A stretch of 64,000 bases of DNA from Streptomyces vietnamensis (GCF_000830005.1 NZ_CP010407.1:4592001-4656000); one strand, 5' to 3'. Counted from the stretch's first letter, positions 51,906-60,887 are shown. The notes: generated by a model from the sequence alone, not told the origin. A program made the numbers and translations.

Positions 51906-52503
51906 TCGCCACCGCCACCGCGCCCGCGCGGGTGTCGACGCCGAGCTTGGCGTAGATGCGGCCCAGGTGCGTCTTCACCGTCGCCTCGCTGATGAACAGC
52001 GCCCGCGCGATCTCCCGGTTGCCCAGGCCGCGTCCCAGCTGCCCGAGGATGTCCCGCTCCCGGTCGGTGAGCGAAGGGCCCGCCGCGCCCCGCATGCGGT
52101 CCATGACCCGGCTGGCGACCGGCGGGGAGAGGGCCGTGCGGCCCTGCGCGGCCGAGTGGATCGCGGCGAACAGCTCCTCGGGCCGCTCGGCCTTCAACAG
52201 GTAGCCCGTCGCGCCCGCCTCGATCGCCCGCGTGATGTCCGCGTCCGTGTCGTACGTGGTGAGGACCAGGACGTGGACACCGGTGGGCGCGATCCGCCGG
52301 GTCGCCTCCACGCCGTCGATGCCCGCGCCGAGCTGGAGGTCCATCAGGACCACGTCCGGCTTGAGCTTCGCCGCCATCGCGACGGCCTCCTCGCCGCTGC
52401 CGGCCTCTCCGACCACCTCGATGTCGGGGGTGCTGCCGAGCAGCGCGAGCAGACCGGCCCGGACGACGACGTGGTCGTCGCAGAGGAGGATCCGTACGGA
52501 CAT
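51883..52503 (-). CDS. senR: Response regulator SenR
   Basis: 206 residues: receiver (VRILLCDDHVVVRAGL, Asp in VVLMDLQLG, Lys in YLLKAERPEE) and LuxR HTH (LTDRERDILGQLGRGLGNREIARALFISEATVKTHLGRIYAKL). Overlaps senS by one base set (ATGA). With HbpS and SenS it forms the Streptomyces haem/redox-stress system that controls catalase-peroxidase genes. Name rests on the neighbouring hbpS and senS features. Confidence 0.88.
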   Translation of the reverse strand: MSVRILLCDDHVVVRAGLLALLGSTPDIEVVGEAGSGEEAVAMAAKLKPDVVLMDLQLGAGIDGVEATRRIAPTGVHVLVLTTYDTDADITRAIEAGATGYLLKAERPEELFAAIHSAAQGRTALSPPVASRVMDRMRGAAGPSLTDRERDILGQLGRGLGNREIARALFISEATVKTHLGRIYAKLGVDTRAGAVAVAKERRLLP

Positions 52504-53708
52504 CAGGACTCCAGGGAGAGCGGGATCGCGGCGGAGAGCACCGTGCCCTCGCCCGGGGTGGACTCGACCGTCAGGGTGCCACCCAGCTGCTGCGCGCGCA
52601 CGCGCATCGCGGGCAGCCCGTGGCCGCGTTCGGCCTGCTCGCGGGCGAGCGCCGGGTCGAAGCCGCGGCCGTCGTCGGCGATGTCGAGGACGACCTGGTC
52701 GTCGAGGTAGGTGAGGGTCAGGGCGGCGGAGTCGGCGCCGGCGTGCTCGCGGATGTTCGCGAGGGCGCCCTGACCGATCCGCAGCAGCGCCGCCTGCACG
52801 CGGTCCGGCAGCGGCACCGCGATCCCGTCGACGCGGAAGGCCGCCGACTCGCGGGCGGCCAGGCCGCGCAGGGCCTCCTCGAGGCCGCCGCCCCCGGCGA
52901 GGTCGGCGGGCGCGAGGTCCTGCACGAAGCGGCGGGCCTCGGCGAGGTTCCGTTCGGCGATGGACTCGGCGGTACGGACGTGGCGGCGGGCGGTGTCCGG
53001 GTCGCCGTCCCAGGTGCGGTCGGCGGCCTGGAGCAGCATCTGCTGGCTGGACAGGCCCTGCGCGAGGGTGTCGTGGATCTCCATGGAGAGCCGCTGGCGC
53101 TCGGCGAGGGTGCCCTCGCGGCGCTCGATCGCGGCGAGTTCGCGGCGGGTGCGGATCAGGTCGTCGATGAGCGCCCGCTGCCGGGCGGCCTGCCGGTCGG
53201 AGTACACGAAGACGCCGGTGGCGAGGGCGGCGACGGCCGGCGGGGCGACGATCAGGTTCGGGTCCCAGCCGCCGTGCGACAGCTGGACCTGCGCGAACAC
53301 CACGAACGCGGTGAGCAGGGCGACCAGGCCGAGCGCGGCGCGCGGCGGGAGGGTGCGCAGGCCCGTGTAGAAGAGGGGCACCGCGCACCAGGCGAAGCTG
53401 GGCGCGAGGACGACGAGGACGACCCAGACGGCGACGACCGTGCCCAGCCAGGCGATGCGGCGCGGGGTGGCGCGGGTGCCGAGGACCGGTCCGAGGAGGT
53501 AGAGGGAGGCGAGCGCGCCGGTGAGGGCGATGATCCAGGGGCTGCGGGCCTCCCACTCGTGCCGCAGCAGGAAGCGGGCGAGGGAGGCGCCGAGCAGCAG
53601 GAAGAACGCGATGTGCATGACCCGCGCCAGCCAGCGGGCGTCCGGGTCGTGTCCTGCGGGCCGGATCAGCCGGCGGGCGTCCGGGTCGTGTTCCGTGGGC
53701 CGGGTCAC
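52503..53708 (-). CDS. senS: Sensor histidine kinase SenS
   Basis: 401 residues: five membrane segments between ~30 and ~170, HisKA_3 H-box RLSMEIHDTLAQGLSSQQMLLQ, HATPase (IADDGRGFDPALAREQAERGHGLPAMRVRA). Matches SenS, whose extracytoplasmic part interacts with HbpS. GTG start with GGGAGG. A 39-bp tandem duplication gives the in-frame repeat HDPDARRLIRPAG/HDPDARWLARVM at residues 7-31 and spans the start codon. Confidence 0.9.
   Translation of the reverse strand: MTRPTEHDPDARRLIRPAGHDPDARWLARVMHIAFFLLLGASLARFLLRHEWEARSPWIIALTGALASLYLLGPVLGTRATPRRIAWLGTVVAVWVVLVVLAPSFAWCAVPLFYTGLRTLPPRAALGLVALLTAFVVFAQVQLSHGGWDPNLIVAPPAVAALATGVFVYSDRQAARQRALIDDLIRTRRELAAIERREGTLAERQRLSMEIHDTLAQGLSSQQMLLQAADRTWDGDPDTARRHVRTAESIAERNLAEARRFVQDLAPADLAGGGGLEEALRGLAARESAAFRVDGIAVPLPDRVQAALLRIGQGALANIREHAGADSAALTLTYLDDQVVLDIADDGRGFDPALAREQAERGHGLPAMRVRAQQLGGTLTVESTPGEGTVLSAAIPLSLES
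53631..53708. repeat. 39-bp tandem duplication across the senS start codon
   Basis: Copies at 53631-53669 and 53670-53708; the present GTG start (GTGACCCGGCCC) lies in one and corresponds to CTGATCCGGCCC in the other, adding 13 residues to the soluble N-terminus. Confidence 0.85.
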
Positions 53709-53729
53709 CGTGCCGCCTCCCTGCCTTGC

Positions 53730-53774
53730 TGACCTGCGTGTAGCCGACCTGCGTGTAGCTGACCTGCGTGTATC
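53730..53774. repeat. Three 15-bp iterons in the senS-hbpS intergenic region
   Basis: TGACCTGCGTGTAGC, CGACCTGCGTGTAGC, TGACCTGCGTGTATC head to tail, 22 bp upstream of senS and about 200 bp upstream of hbpS. Could be regulator binding sites or replication slippage. Confidence 0.85.
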
Positions 53775-53975
53775 TGTCCATGGTGACCCGGAGGGACCAG
53801 CAGGGCATCAACCGATCGGCTGACAGACCCGTCGTCCGGTGTGCGCGCCGAGGAGAGCCGGACCGTGGACCGGTGGGCGCCGGTTCCGCCCGGAGGATTG
53901 AGGCAGAGCGAAGGACGAACGAACCGCTCGAAGGCTTCCCCCTCCCTCTCCTCCTCACCTCTTACGGAGTCAGTC

Positions 53976-54512
53976 ATGAAGAAGATCCTCCTCGGTGCCA
54001 CCGCCGCCGCTGTCGTCGCCGCCGGTACCTTCGGCGTGGTCTCCGCGAACGCCGCCGCCCCGGCCGCCGCTCCCGCCGCCGTCATGGCCGACGCGGACAA
54101 CGGCAACACCATGACGTCGACGCACCTGACGATCGAGGCCGCCACCAAGGCCGCCCAGGCGACCCTCGACGCCGCCGAGAAGGAGAACCAGCGCGTGTCC
54201 GTCGCGGTCGTCGACCGCAACGGCAACACCATCGTCACCCTGCGCGGCGACGGCGCGGGCCCGCAGTCCTACGAGTCCGCCGAGCGCAAGGCCTTCACGG
54301 CCGTCTCCTGGAACGCCCCGACCTCCGTCCTCGCCGGCCGCCTGGCCAACGCGCCGACCCTGAAGGACATCCCCGGCACCCTGTTCCTCGCCGGTGGCGC
54401 CCCCGTCACCGCCAAGGGCGCCCCGATCGCGGGCATCGGCGTCGCCGGCGCCCCCTCGGGCGACCTCGACGAGAAGTTCGCCCAGGCCGGCGTCGCCGCC
54501 CTCGCGGAGTAA
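53976..54512 (+). CDS. hbpS: Haem-binding protein HbpS
   Basis: 178 residues: signal peptide (KKILLGATAAAVVAAGTFGVVSANA), then a GlcG/DUF336 (HbpS) domain LTIEAATKAAQATLDAAEKE, VSVAVVDRNGNTIVTLRGDG, ESAERKAFTAVSW, LFLAGGAPVTAKGAPIAGIGVAGAPS. Extracytoplasmic octamer-forming haem/iron sensor that modulates SenS. CGGAGT ribosome site. Upstream of and divergent from senS-senR. Confidence 0.92.
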   Translation: MKKILLGATAAAVVAAGTFGVVSANAAAPAAAPAAVMADADNGNTMTSTHLTIEAATKAAQATLDAAEKENQRVSVAVVDRNGNTIVTLRGDGAGPQSYESAERKAFTAVSWNAPTSVLAGRLANAPTLKDIPGTLFLAGGAPVTAKGAPIAGIGVAGAPSGDLDEKFAQAGVAALAE

Positions 54513-54526
54513 CACCCCCAGCTGGT

Positions 54527-54565
54527 GGTGGCGCCCGGATCCCCCGCCGGGCGCCACCGCCTTTT
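54527..54565 (+). terminator. Intrinsic terminator after hbpS
   Basis: 12-bp stem GGTGGCGCCCGG / CCGGGCGCCACC followed by GCCTTTTT, a textbook hairpin with a T-run. Confidence 0.94.
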
Positions 54566-54601
54566 TCGTTTTTGACCGCTTAAGCCTCTTAAGATCGGTA
54601 C

Positions 54602-55993
54602 GTGTCACAACGCCGCCGGACCGGAGCCCTCGCCCTCGCCGCCCTCGTCCTCCTTGTGGGCGGCTGCACCGAGGCCGGCGGCGGCGTCAGAGGCACCCCC
54701 GGCGCGGCCGGGCTGCGCGACCCCCTCTTCCCGAAGCTCGGCAACGGCGGGTACGACGTCGGCCACTACGGCCTGACCCTCGCCTACGACCCGGCCTCAG
54801 GACGCCTCGACGGCACCGCCGAGATCACCGCCCGCGCCACCCAGGACCTCAGCGCCTTCAACCTCGACCTCGCCGGCCTCACCGTCCGCGGCGCGACCGT
54901 CGACGGCGCCCCCGCCGCGTACAACAGGGCCGGGAACGAACTCACCATCCGCCCGCGCGACGAGCTCCCCGAGGGCAAGGAGTTCAAGGCCACCGTCACC
55001 TACACGGGCGTGCCCGAGCCGCTCACCGACGCCGACGGCTCCAAGGAGGGCTGGCTGCGCACGGCCGGCGGGGCGGTCGCGGTCGGCGAACCGGCCGGCT
55101 CCATGACCTGGTTCCCCGGCAACCACCACCCCTCCGACAAGGCCTCCTACGACCTCGCGCTCACCGTCCCGGCCGGGCTCGACGCCCTCTCCAACGGCGT
55201 CAGGACCGCGCGGCGGACGGAGAAGGACGGACGCGTCACCACCGTCTGGCACGTGCCCGAACCGATGGCGAGCTACCTCGCGACGGTCGCGATCGGCCGG
55301 TACGAGACGGGCACGGCGACCGCCCTCGGCTCCGTACCCGTCCTGACCGCCGCCGAGGCCCCGGTCGCGGCGGGCAGCGCCGCGCTGAGGGCCGAGGTCC
55401 CCGAGCTCCTCGCCCGCCAGGTGAAGCGTTTCGGCCCGTACCCCTTCTCTGCCGCCGGGGCCCTCGTCACCGAGGACGGGGTCCTCGACTACGCCCTGGA
55501 GACCCAGACCCGGCCCATCTTCCCGGCCGGGTCCTTCGAGCGCACGACCCTCCTCCACGAGCAGGCCCACCAGTGGTTCGGCGACTCGGTCACGCCCGGG
55601 ACCTGGAGGGACATCTGGCTCAACGAGGGCTTCGCCACGTACGCGGAGTGGCTGTACTCGGAGGAGTATGAGCACGTCCCGGCGCGCACCCACTTCGAGC
55701 GCGCCTTCGCCCAGGACGCCAACTGGGCCTTCCCGCCCGCCGCACCGCCCACCGCCGCGAACCTCTTCGACCCGCCCGTGTACCAGCGGGGCGCGATGGT
55801 CCTGTACAAGCTGCGCGAGACGGTCGGCGACCGCGTCTTCGACGAGATCCTGCGCGGCTGGCCCGCGAAGTACCGGCACGCCAACGCCACCACGGACGAC
55901 TTCACCGCCTACGCGGAGAGCGTGGCGGGCCGCGACCTCGACGGGCTGTGGGACGTCTGGCTGTACGGCGACGAGAAGCCGTCCAAGCCGTAG
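54602..55993 (+). CDS. M1-family zinc aminopeptidase lipoprotein
   Basis: 463 residues: lipobox LLVGGC (Cys ~23), N-terminal beta-domain with the exopeptidase region (NLDLAGLTVRGATVDG), catalytic HEQAHQWFG...NEGFATYAEWL (HExxH-18-E zinc site) and C-terminal helical part shorter than in full-length M1 enzymes. GAMEN motif region not clearly kept (LDYALETQ). Extracellular, membrane-anchored peptidase. GTG start, TAAGAT 6 nt upstream, so probably leaderless. Confidence 0.9.
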   Translation: MSQRRRTGALALAALVLLVGGCTEAGGGVRGTPGAAGLRDPLFPKLGNGGYDVGHYGLTLAYDPASGRLDGTAEITARATQDLSAFNLDLAGLTVRGATVDGAPAAYNRAGNELTIRPRDELPEGKEFKATVTYTGVPEPLTDADGSKEGWLRTAGGAVAVGEPAGSMTWFPGNHHPSDKASYDLALTVPAGLDALSNGVRTARRTEKDGRVTTVWHVPEPMASYLATVAIGRYETGTATALGSVPVLTAAEAPVAAGSAALRAEVPELLARQVKRFGPYPFSAAGALVTEDGVLDYALETQTRPIFPAGSFERTTLLHEQAHQWFGDSVTPGTWRDIWLNEGFATYAEWLYSEEYEHVPARTHFERAFAQDANWAFPPAAPPTAANLFDPPVYQRGAMVLYKLRETVGDRVFDEILRGWPAKYRHANATTDDFTAYAESVAGRDLDGLWDVWLYGDEKPSKP

Positions 55994-55994
55994 C

Positions 55995-56510
55995 TCAGCC
56001 CAGGTTCTTCCGCATCACGACGCACGGGCGGCCGTGGGCGAGGTCCGGGCGGCGGTCGATCTCCTCGTAACCGAGCGAGGTCCAGAAGGCCAGCGCCTTC
56101 GGGTTGTTCTCCAGGACGGCGAGCCGCAGCCCGGTGCGGCCCTCGGCGCGGAAGCCGGTCTCGACGTACGCGGCGAGCCGACGGCCGTACCCGGCGCGCT
56201 GCGCCTCGGCGTGGACCATCAGCAGGCCGAGCCACGGGTCGGTCTGGGCCGGGTCGGGGTGGCGGCCGAGCGTGATCGCGACGGCGACGAGCCGGCCCTC
56301 GGAGCGGGCGATGAGCACCTCGGCCGTCGGCTGGGCGAGCTCGTCGGCGAGGGCGGCGGCGACCTGCTCGGGCCGGATGTCGTCGGGGTCCGGGAAGTCG
56401 CCGCTGAGCTGCTGGAACTCCTGGTTCGACGCGTACAGGGCGGTGAGCTCGGTGAGCAGCGGGCCGGGGAGGGCGTGTGCTTCCGTACGCGGGAGGGCTT
56501 CGACGATCAC
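55995..56510 (-). CDS. GNAT family N-acetyltransferase
   Basis: 171 residues with LGLLMVHAEAQRAGYGRRLAAYVETGFRAEG (acetyl-CoA loop) and ENNPKALAFWTSLGYEEID. GTG 56510 lacks a Shine-Dalgarno; TACTCT lies 8 nt upstream, so a leaderless transcript is likely. Converges with the M1 peptidase by one base pair of spacing. Acceptor unknown. Confidence 0.83.
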   Translation of the reverse strand: MIVEALPRTEAHALPGPLLTELTALYASNQEFQQLSGDFPDPDDIRPEQVAAALADELAQPTAEVLIARSEGRLVAVAITLGRHPDPAQTDPWLGLLMVHAEAQRAGYGRRLAAYVETGFRAEGRTGLRLAVLENNPKALAFWTSLGYEEIDRRPDLAHGRPCVVMRKNLG

Positions 56511-56569
56511 GGGAGGAAGAGTAGGGCCCCGGCGGGACGTACCGCCGGGGCCCACTCGGTGCGGGTCCG

Positions 56570-57145
56570 TCAGAGGTTGACGCCGAAGTCGCGGGCGATG
56601 CCCTCGAGGCCCGAGGCGTAGCCCTGGCCCACGGCGCGGAACTTCCACTCGGCGCCGTTGCGGTACAGCTCGCCGAAGATCATGGCCGTCTCGACGGCGG
56701 CGTCCTCGGAGAGGTCGTAGCGGGCGATCTCGGCGCCGCCGGCCTGGTTCACGATGCGGATGTACGCGTTGCGCACCTGGCCGAAGTTCTGCGAGCGGGA
56801 CACCGCGTCGTAGATGGAGACCGGGAAGACGATCTTGTCGACGTTCGCCGGGAGGGCCGCGAGGTTGACGTTGATCTGCTCGTCGTCGCCGCCGCCCTCG
56901 CCGGTGCGGTTGTCACCGGTGTGCACGATGGTCTGGTCCGGCGTCGACTTGTTGTTGAAGAAGACGAAGTGGGCGTCCGAGGCGACCCGCCCGGCGGCGT
57001 CCACACCGATCGCCGAGGCGTCGAGGTCGAAGTCGGTGCCGGTGGTGGTACGGACGTCCCAGCCGAGGCCCACGGTGACGGCGGCGAGGCCCGGGGCCTC
57101 CTTGGTCAGGGAGATGTTGCCGCCCTTGGACAGGCTCACAGCCAT
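56570..57145 (-). CDS. TerD family stress protein
   Basis: 191 residues, complete canonical Ter[73 protein letters not shown] (calcium site intact), [52 protein letters not shown] ribosome site. TerD proteins bind Ca2+ and function in tellurite, DNA-damage and phage stress responses. No terB/terC neighbour here. Confidence 0.95.
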   Translation of the reverse strand: MAVSLSKGGNISLTKEAPGLAAVTVGLGWDVRTTTGTDFDLDASAIGVDAAGRVASDAHFVFFNNKSTPDQTIVHTGDNRTGEGGGDDEQINVNLAALPANVDKIVFPVSIYDAVSRSQNFGQVRNAYIRIVNQAGGAEIARYDLSEDAAVETAMIFGELYRNGAEWKFRAVGQGYASGLEGIARDFGVNL

Positions 57146-57290
57146 GGAAAGTCCCTTTCGTCGTTCTGTCGTCGCTCGCCTGGAGAAACGCGCTGAGGCC
57201 GCCGGCGGTTCCCGCCCGCCCCGCACGCGCTGTGCTGTCTGAACGAAAACAGGATGACTCGTCCGGCCCCCTCCAGGGAACATGGAAGGC

Positions 57291-57719
57291 ATGTCCGGTC
57301 CGTATCCCATCCGCGGCTCCGTCTCGCTGCCCGAGGCCGAGCTCCAGTGGCGTTTCTCGCGGTCGTCGGGGCCGGGCGGTCAGCACGTGAACACCAGCGA
57401 CTCCCAGGTCGAGCTCCGCTTCGACCTCGCGGCCACCGACGCCCTCCCCGAGGTGTGGAAGGCCCGCGCCCTGGAGCGCCTCGCCTCCCGCCTCGTCAAC
57501 GGCGTCGTCACGGTCCGCGCCTCGGAGCACCGCTCCCAGTGGCGCAACCGCGAGACGGCGGCGGTCCGCCTGGCCGCCCTCCTCGCCGAGGCGACGGCCC
57601 CGCCCCCGAAGCCCCGCCGCCCGACGAAGATCCCGCGCGGCATCAACGAGCGCCGCCTGCGCGAGAAGAAGCAGCGCTCCGAGACGAAGCGCACCCGGCA
57701 GTCCCGCGACTGGAGCTAG
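57291..57719 (+). CDS. arfB: Peptidyl-tRNA hydrolase ArfB
   Basis: 142 residues: GGQ domain ([25 protein letters not shown]) and the basic C-terminal tail ([21 protein letters not shown]) that enters empty mRNA channels. Rescues stalled ribosomes without tmRNA. Starts at 57282 and 57291 compete; AGGGA spacing favours 57291. Its stop lies in a tandem 16-bp duplication. Confidence 0.92.
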   Translation: MSGPYPIRGSVSLPEAELQWRFSRSSGPGGQHVNTSDSQVELRFDLAATDALPEVWKARALERLASRLVNGVVTVRASEHRSQWRNRETAAVRLAALLAEATAPPPKPRRPTKIPRGINERRLREKKQRSETKRTRQSRDWS

Positions 57720-57741
57720 ACCCGCCTGGAGCTAGGCCCGC
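57710..57741. repeat. Stop-codon-spanning duplication in arfB
   Basis: CTGGAGCTAGACCCGC (57710-57725) and CTGGAGCTAGGCCCGC (57726-57741), 15 of 16 equal, each containing the TAG stop. Confidence 0.9.
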
Positions 57742-57791
57742 CCCTGGTCGAGAGGGATCGCCCGGGCGCTTCCCGCCGTACGTGGAGGGGC

Positions 57792-57853
57792 CGCCGAGCT
57801 CGTCCCGAACGCCGGGGTGGGGCGCCGAGCTCGTCCCGAACGCCCGGGTGGGC
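57792..57853. repeat. 31-bp tandem repeat between arfB and the RidA-like gene
   Basis: Two copies starting CGCCGAGCTCGTCCCGAACG, differing at a few positions, in the convergent gap. Confidence 0.88.
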
Positions 57854-57893
57854 CACCGGGGTCGGGACGCCGTTCGGCAGTCGGTGGGGAGGC

Positions 57894-58322
57894 TCAGTCG
57901 GGGAGCGCCACGGTGAGGTCCACCTCGACGAGCTGTCCGGTGAAGCCCAGTTGGGCGACGCCCAGGAGCGTGCTGGCGGTGGTGAACGCCGGGCCCAGGG
58001 CGGAGTCGGTGAGCCGGCTCCATACGGCTCCCAGGGCGTCCCTGTCATCGCTCCGCACGTAGATCACCGACCGCACCACGTGGTGCGGCTGGGCGCCCAC
58101 CGCTGCCAGGGCGGTGAGTGCGTTCGCGACCACCTGGTCGACCTGTGCCTCGAAGGAACGGGGACCGACCAGCTCGCCGTTCCGGTCCAGGGGGCACTGC
58201 CCCGCCAGATGGGCCGTACGGCCTGCCTCCACCACCGTGATGTGGTGGTAGCCGGGGGTCGCGTGCAGCTGCTCGGGGTTGATGCGGGTGATCTTCTCGG
58301 TCGTCTCGGTCGTCTCGGTCAT
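57894..58322 (-). CDS. RidA/YjgF family protein
   Basis: 142 residues: TVVEAGRTAHLAGQCPLDRNGELVG, FEAQVDQVVANALTALAAVGAQPHHVVRSVIYV with the conserved Arg, and a C-terminal TLLGVAQLGFTGQLVEVDLTVALPD. RidA proteins deaminate reactive imines/enamines; some are diverged, and the specific catalytic ability is not proved here. Thr/Glu-rich start TETTETTE from a small ACC/GAG repeat. Confidence 0.87.
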   Translation of the reverse strand: MTETTETTEKITRINPEQLHATPGYHHITVVEAGRTAHLAGQCPLDRNGELVGPRSFEAQVDQVVANALTALAAVGAQPHHVVRSVIYVRSDDRDALGAVWSRLTDSALGPAFTTASTLLGVAQLGFTGQLVEVDLTVALPD

Positions 58323-58363
58323 CACGCGAGTCTGGCCGGTGTGGTGCCCGGGCGCACCACCAT

Positions 58364-58927
58364 TTAGGACAGGTGCCGGTACTTCCCCTGGAAGTACGTC
58401 AGCGGCTCGCCGCCCCCCGAGCGCAGACCGACCGTCAGGACCCGGCCCACCACGAGCGTGTGGTCGCCGGCCACGACCCGGTTCTCCGTGCGGCACTCCA
58501 GGACCGCGAGCGCGCCGTCGATGAGCGGGGCGCCGCTCTCCTCGCCGCGGGCGTACGGCAGGTCGGCGAAGAGGAGGCGGTCGCTGACCCGGTTCTTCAT
58601 GGCGAAGCGCCCGGCGACGTGCCGCTGGTCCTCGGCGAGGATCGACACCGCCCAGACCGGGACGTCGGCGAGCAGGTCGTCCATGCGGGAGCCGTTGCGG
58701 AGGCTGACGAGGACGAGGGGCGGGTCGAGGGAGACCGACATGAAGGCGGTGGCCGTCATGCCGACGTCCTCGCCGCGCGGGCCGTCGTCGGGGTCGTGCG
58801 CGGTCACCAGGACCACGCCCGCCGCGAGGCGGGACATCGCCGCCCGGAACTCGTCGTTGCTCACCCCCTCAGCATGAGGGATGGCGAGATCGGAGACGGG
58901 GGGTGAGGGGGGCGTCTTCTGGAGCAC
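58364..58927 (-). CDS. Flavin reductase family protein
   Basis: 187 residues: FRAAMSRLAAGVVLVTAHDPD, GMTATAFMSVSLDPPLVLVSL (FMN phosphate region), WAVSILAEDQRHVAGRFA, HTLVVGRVLTV. HpaC-like reductase supplying FMNH2/FADH2 to a monooxygenase; no partner is adjacent. GTG start. Confidence 0.88.
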   Translation of the reverse strand: MLQKTPPSPPVSDLAIPHAEGVSNDEFRAAMSRLAAGVVLVTAHDPDDGPRGEDVGMTATAFMSVSLDPPLVLVSLRNGSRMDDLLADVPVWAVSILAEDQRHVAGRFAMKNRVSDRLLFADLPYARGEESGAPLIDGALAVLECRTENRVVAGDHTLVVGRVLTVGLRSGGGEPLTYFQGKYRHLS

Positions 58928-59046
58928 GTCAGGAACGCTAGTCCCGGCCCTGCGTGCCCCGCATCGGGCCCGGGGACCAGCCGGTGACGGCCGCCGGACC
59001 TAGGACCCCCGGCCTCGGGAGGAGCGCCGCGACCCGCCATCATCTG

Positions 59047-59064
59047 CTGTGACTTGAGTCACAG
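59047..59064. promoter_or_regulatory. Palindrome upstream of cdgB, BldD-box candidate
   Basis: CTGTGACT-TG-AGTCACAG, perfect 8-bp arms, about 126 bp before the cdgB start. GTGAC...GTCAC half-sites resemble the BldD consensus, and cdgB is a known BldD target in S. coelicolor. Confidence 0.55.
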
Positions 59065-59189
59065 AGGGCAGTATTTGCTGACCCTGTGTACCGGCGGCGA
59101 AGCTCGCTGTGATTCAGTGGCGGTGACAGTGCAACACGAAGCCGATGAGAACCCTGGAGTTGCTGTCGAGGTCTCGGGGAGAGCGAGCG

Positions 59190-60887
59190 ATGGAGACCGA
59201 GTCGGAGCCGTACGTCCGTCTCTCGACCCTGCGGCAGCTGCATCAGGTCGTGACGGACCTCAACACTGCCCGCAGTCTGGCGGACACCCTGCAGACCGTC
59301 GCCGACGGTGTGGTCGCCGGTCTCAACTACGAGCTGGCCTGCGTCAACCTCGTCCGCCCCGACGGTGACCTCGTCGTCGCCGCCTTCGCCGGAAGCTCCG
59401 CCGCGGAGGCCCTGATCACCGGCCGCGTCGGCTCCCGCTCCTCCTGGGAGCGGCGCCTCTCCATGGGCGTCCCCTGGGGCGACCTGCGGTTCATCCCGCA
59501 CACCGAGGGCTGGGTCCTCATGGAGGACGACGTCCCCCAGTGGCACACCGACGGGCCCGCGCCCCGCTTCGAGGACGAGTGGCACCCGCACGACCGGCTC
59601 TACGCCCCGATGTACGCCTCCGGCTCCGGCCGTGAGCTCCTCGGCGTCATATCCGTCGACCGCCCGCGCAACGGCCGGCACCCCGGCCCCTGGGGCCAGG
59701 AAGCGCTCCAGATGTACGCCTCGCAGTCCGCGATCGCCATCAGCAACGCCCGGCTCCGCTCCAACATGCAGCGCGCCCTCGTCCGGCTCGAACGCGAGCA
59801 GCAGGCCCTGCGCGCCTCCGAGGAGTCCTTCCGACAGGCCTTCGAGTACGCCCCCTCCGGCATGGCCATCGCCGAGATGGGCGGCGACCAGCACGGCCGC
59901 CTGCTCCGCACCAACGACGCCCTGTGCCGGCTCCTCGGCCGCCCCGCCTCCGTCATGCGGCGCTACTCCTTCGCCGACCTCGTCCACCCCGAGGACATCG
60001 GGACGCTGCTCCGCACCTCCGCCGAGGGCGGCCGGGCCGAGCTGCGGCTCGGACGCCGCGACGGCACGTACGTCTGGGTGTCGCTGCGCAACTCCGTCGT
60101 CGCCGACACCGCCGACGGGCCCCGCTTCCTCCTCACCCACGTCGAGGACATCGAGGAGCGCAAGCGGCACGAGCTCCAGCTCGCCCACCGCGCCTCGCAC
60201 GACGCCCTCACCGGCCTCCCCAACAGCGCCGAGCTGCGCTCCCGGCTCTCCGCCCGGCTCTGCGAGCGCCCGGGCGCGCCGGGGAACGAGCCCGCGTACG
60301 GCGGCGGCTACGACTCCGGGCGGGACGGCGGCTACGACCCCGCGTACGACTCCGGCTACGAGCCGCAGCCCCAGCCGTACGAGCACGAGCACGAGCACGG
60401 CTTCGGTTTCGAGCCGGCGGGCGGCGCCGGGGCGTACGACCACCACGTCCACACCGTCGCGCCCACGGGCGGCGAGGTCGACGACGGCACCAAGGGGCTC
60501 GCGGTCCTCTTCTGCGACCTCGACGGCTTCAAGTCGATCAACGACCGCTTCGGGCACCACACCGGAGACGCCGTCCTCATCGAGGTCGCGCGCCGGCTCA
60601 CCACCGGCGTGCGGGACGGCGACACCGTCGCCCGGCTCGGCGGTGACGAGTTCGTCGTCCTCGCCGACGGCCTCGGCGCCGCCGACGCCGCCGACCTGGC
60701 CGTACGCCTGCGCAACGCGATCATCCCGCCGATCCGGGTGGACGGGCGGGCGGTCCGCGTCGGGGCGAGTTTCGGCATCGGCTGGGCCGAATGCGGGATG
60801 ACCGTGGAAGAGGTCCTGAACTCCGCCGACCAGCGGATGTACGTGGAGAAGCGTTCCCGCGCCAAGGTCCACCGGCGGGCGGGCTGA
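59190..60887 (+). CDS. cdgB: GAF-PAS-GGDEF diguanylate cyclase CdgB
   Basis: 565 residues: GAF (about 10-195), PAS/PAC (SFRQAFEYAPSGMAIAEM to EDIEERKRHE, about 210-335), split GGDEF domain with intact RLGGDEF and an I-site RDGD five residues before it. No EAL. A ~70-residue low-complexity insertion (YGGGYDSGRDGGYDPAYDSG ... PYEHEHEHG) interrupts the domain after ALTGLPNSAELRSRL. Makes c-di-GMP, which via BldD blocks development. GGGGAG before ATG 59190. Confidence 0.9.
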   Translation: METESEPYVRLSTLRQLHQVVTDLNTARSLADTLQTVADGVVAGLNYELACVNLVRPDGDLVVAAFAGSSAAEALITGRVGSRSSWERRLSMGVPWGDLRFIPHTEGWVLMEDDVPQWHTDGPAPRFEDEWHPHDRLYAPMYASGSGRELLGVISVDRPRNGRHPGPWGQEALQMYASQSAIAISNARLRSNMQRALVRLEREQQALRASEESFRQAFEYAPSGMAIAEMGGDQHGRLLRTNDALCRLLGRPASVMRRYSFADLVHPEDIGTLLRTSAEGGRAELRLGRRDGTYVWVSLRNSVVADTADGPRFLLTHVEDIEERKRHELQLAHRASHDALTGLPNSAELRSRLSARLCERPGAPGNEPAYGGGYDSGRDGGYDPAYDSGYEPQPQPYEHEHEHGFGFEPAGGAGAYDHHVHTVAPTGGEVDDGTKGLAVLFCDLDGFKSINDRFGHHTGDAVLIEVARRLTTGVRDGDTVARLGGDEFVVLADGLGAADAADLAVRLRNAIIPPIRVDGRAVRVGASFGIGWAECGMTVEEVLNSADQRMYVEKRSRAKVHRRAG

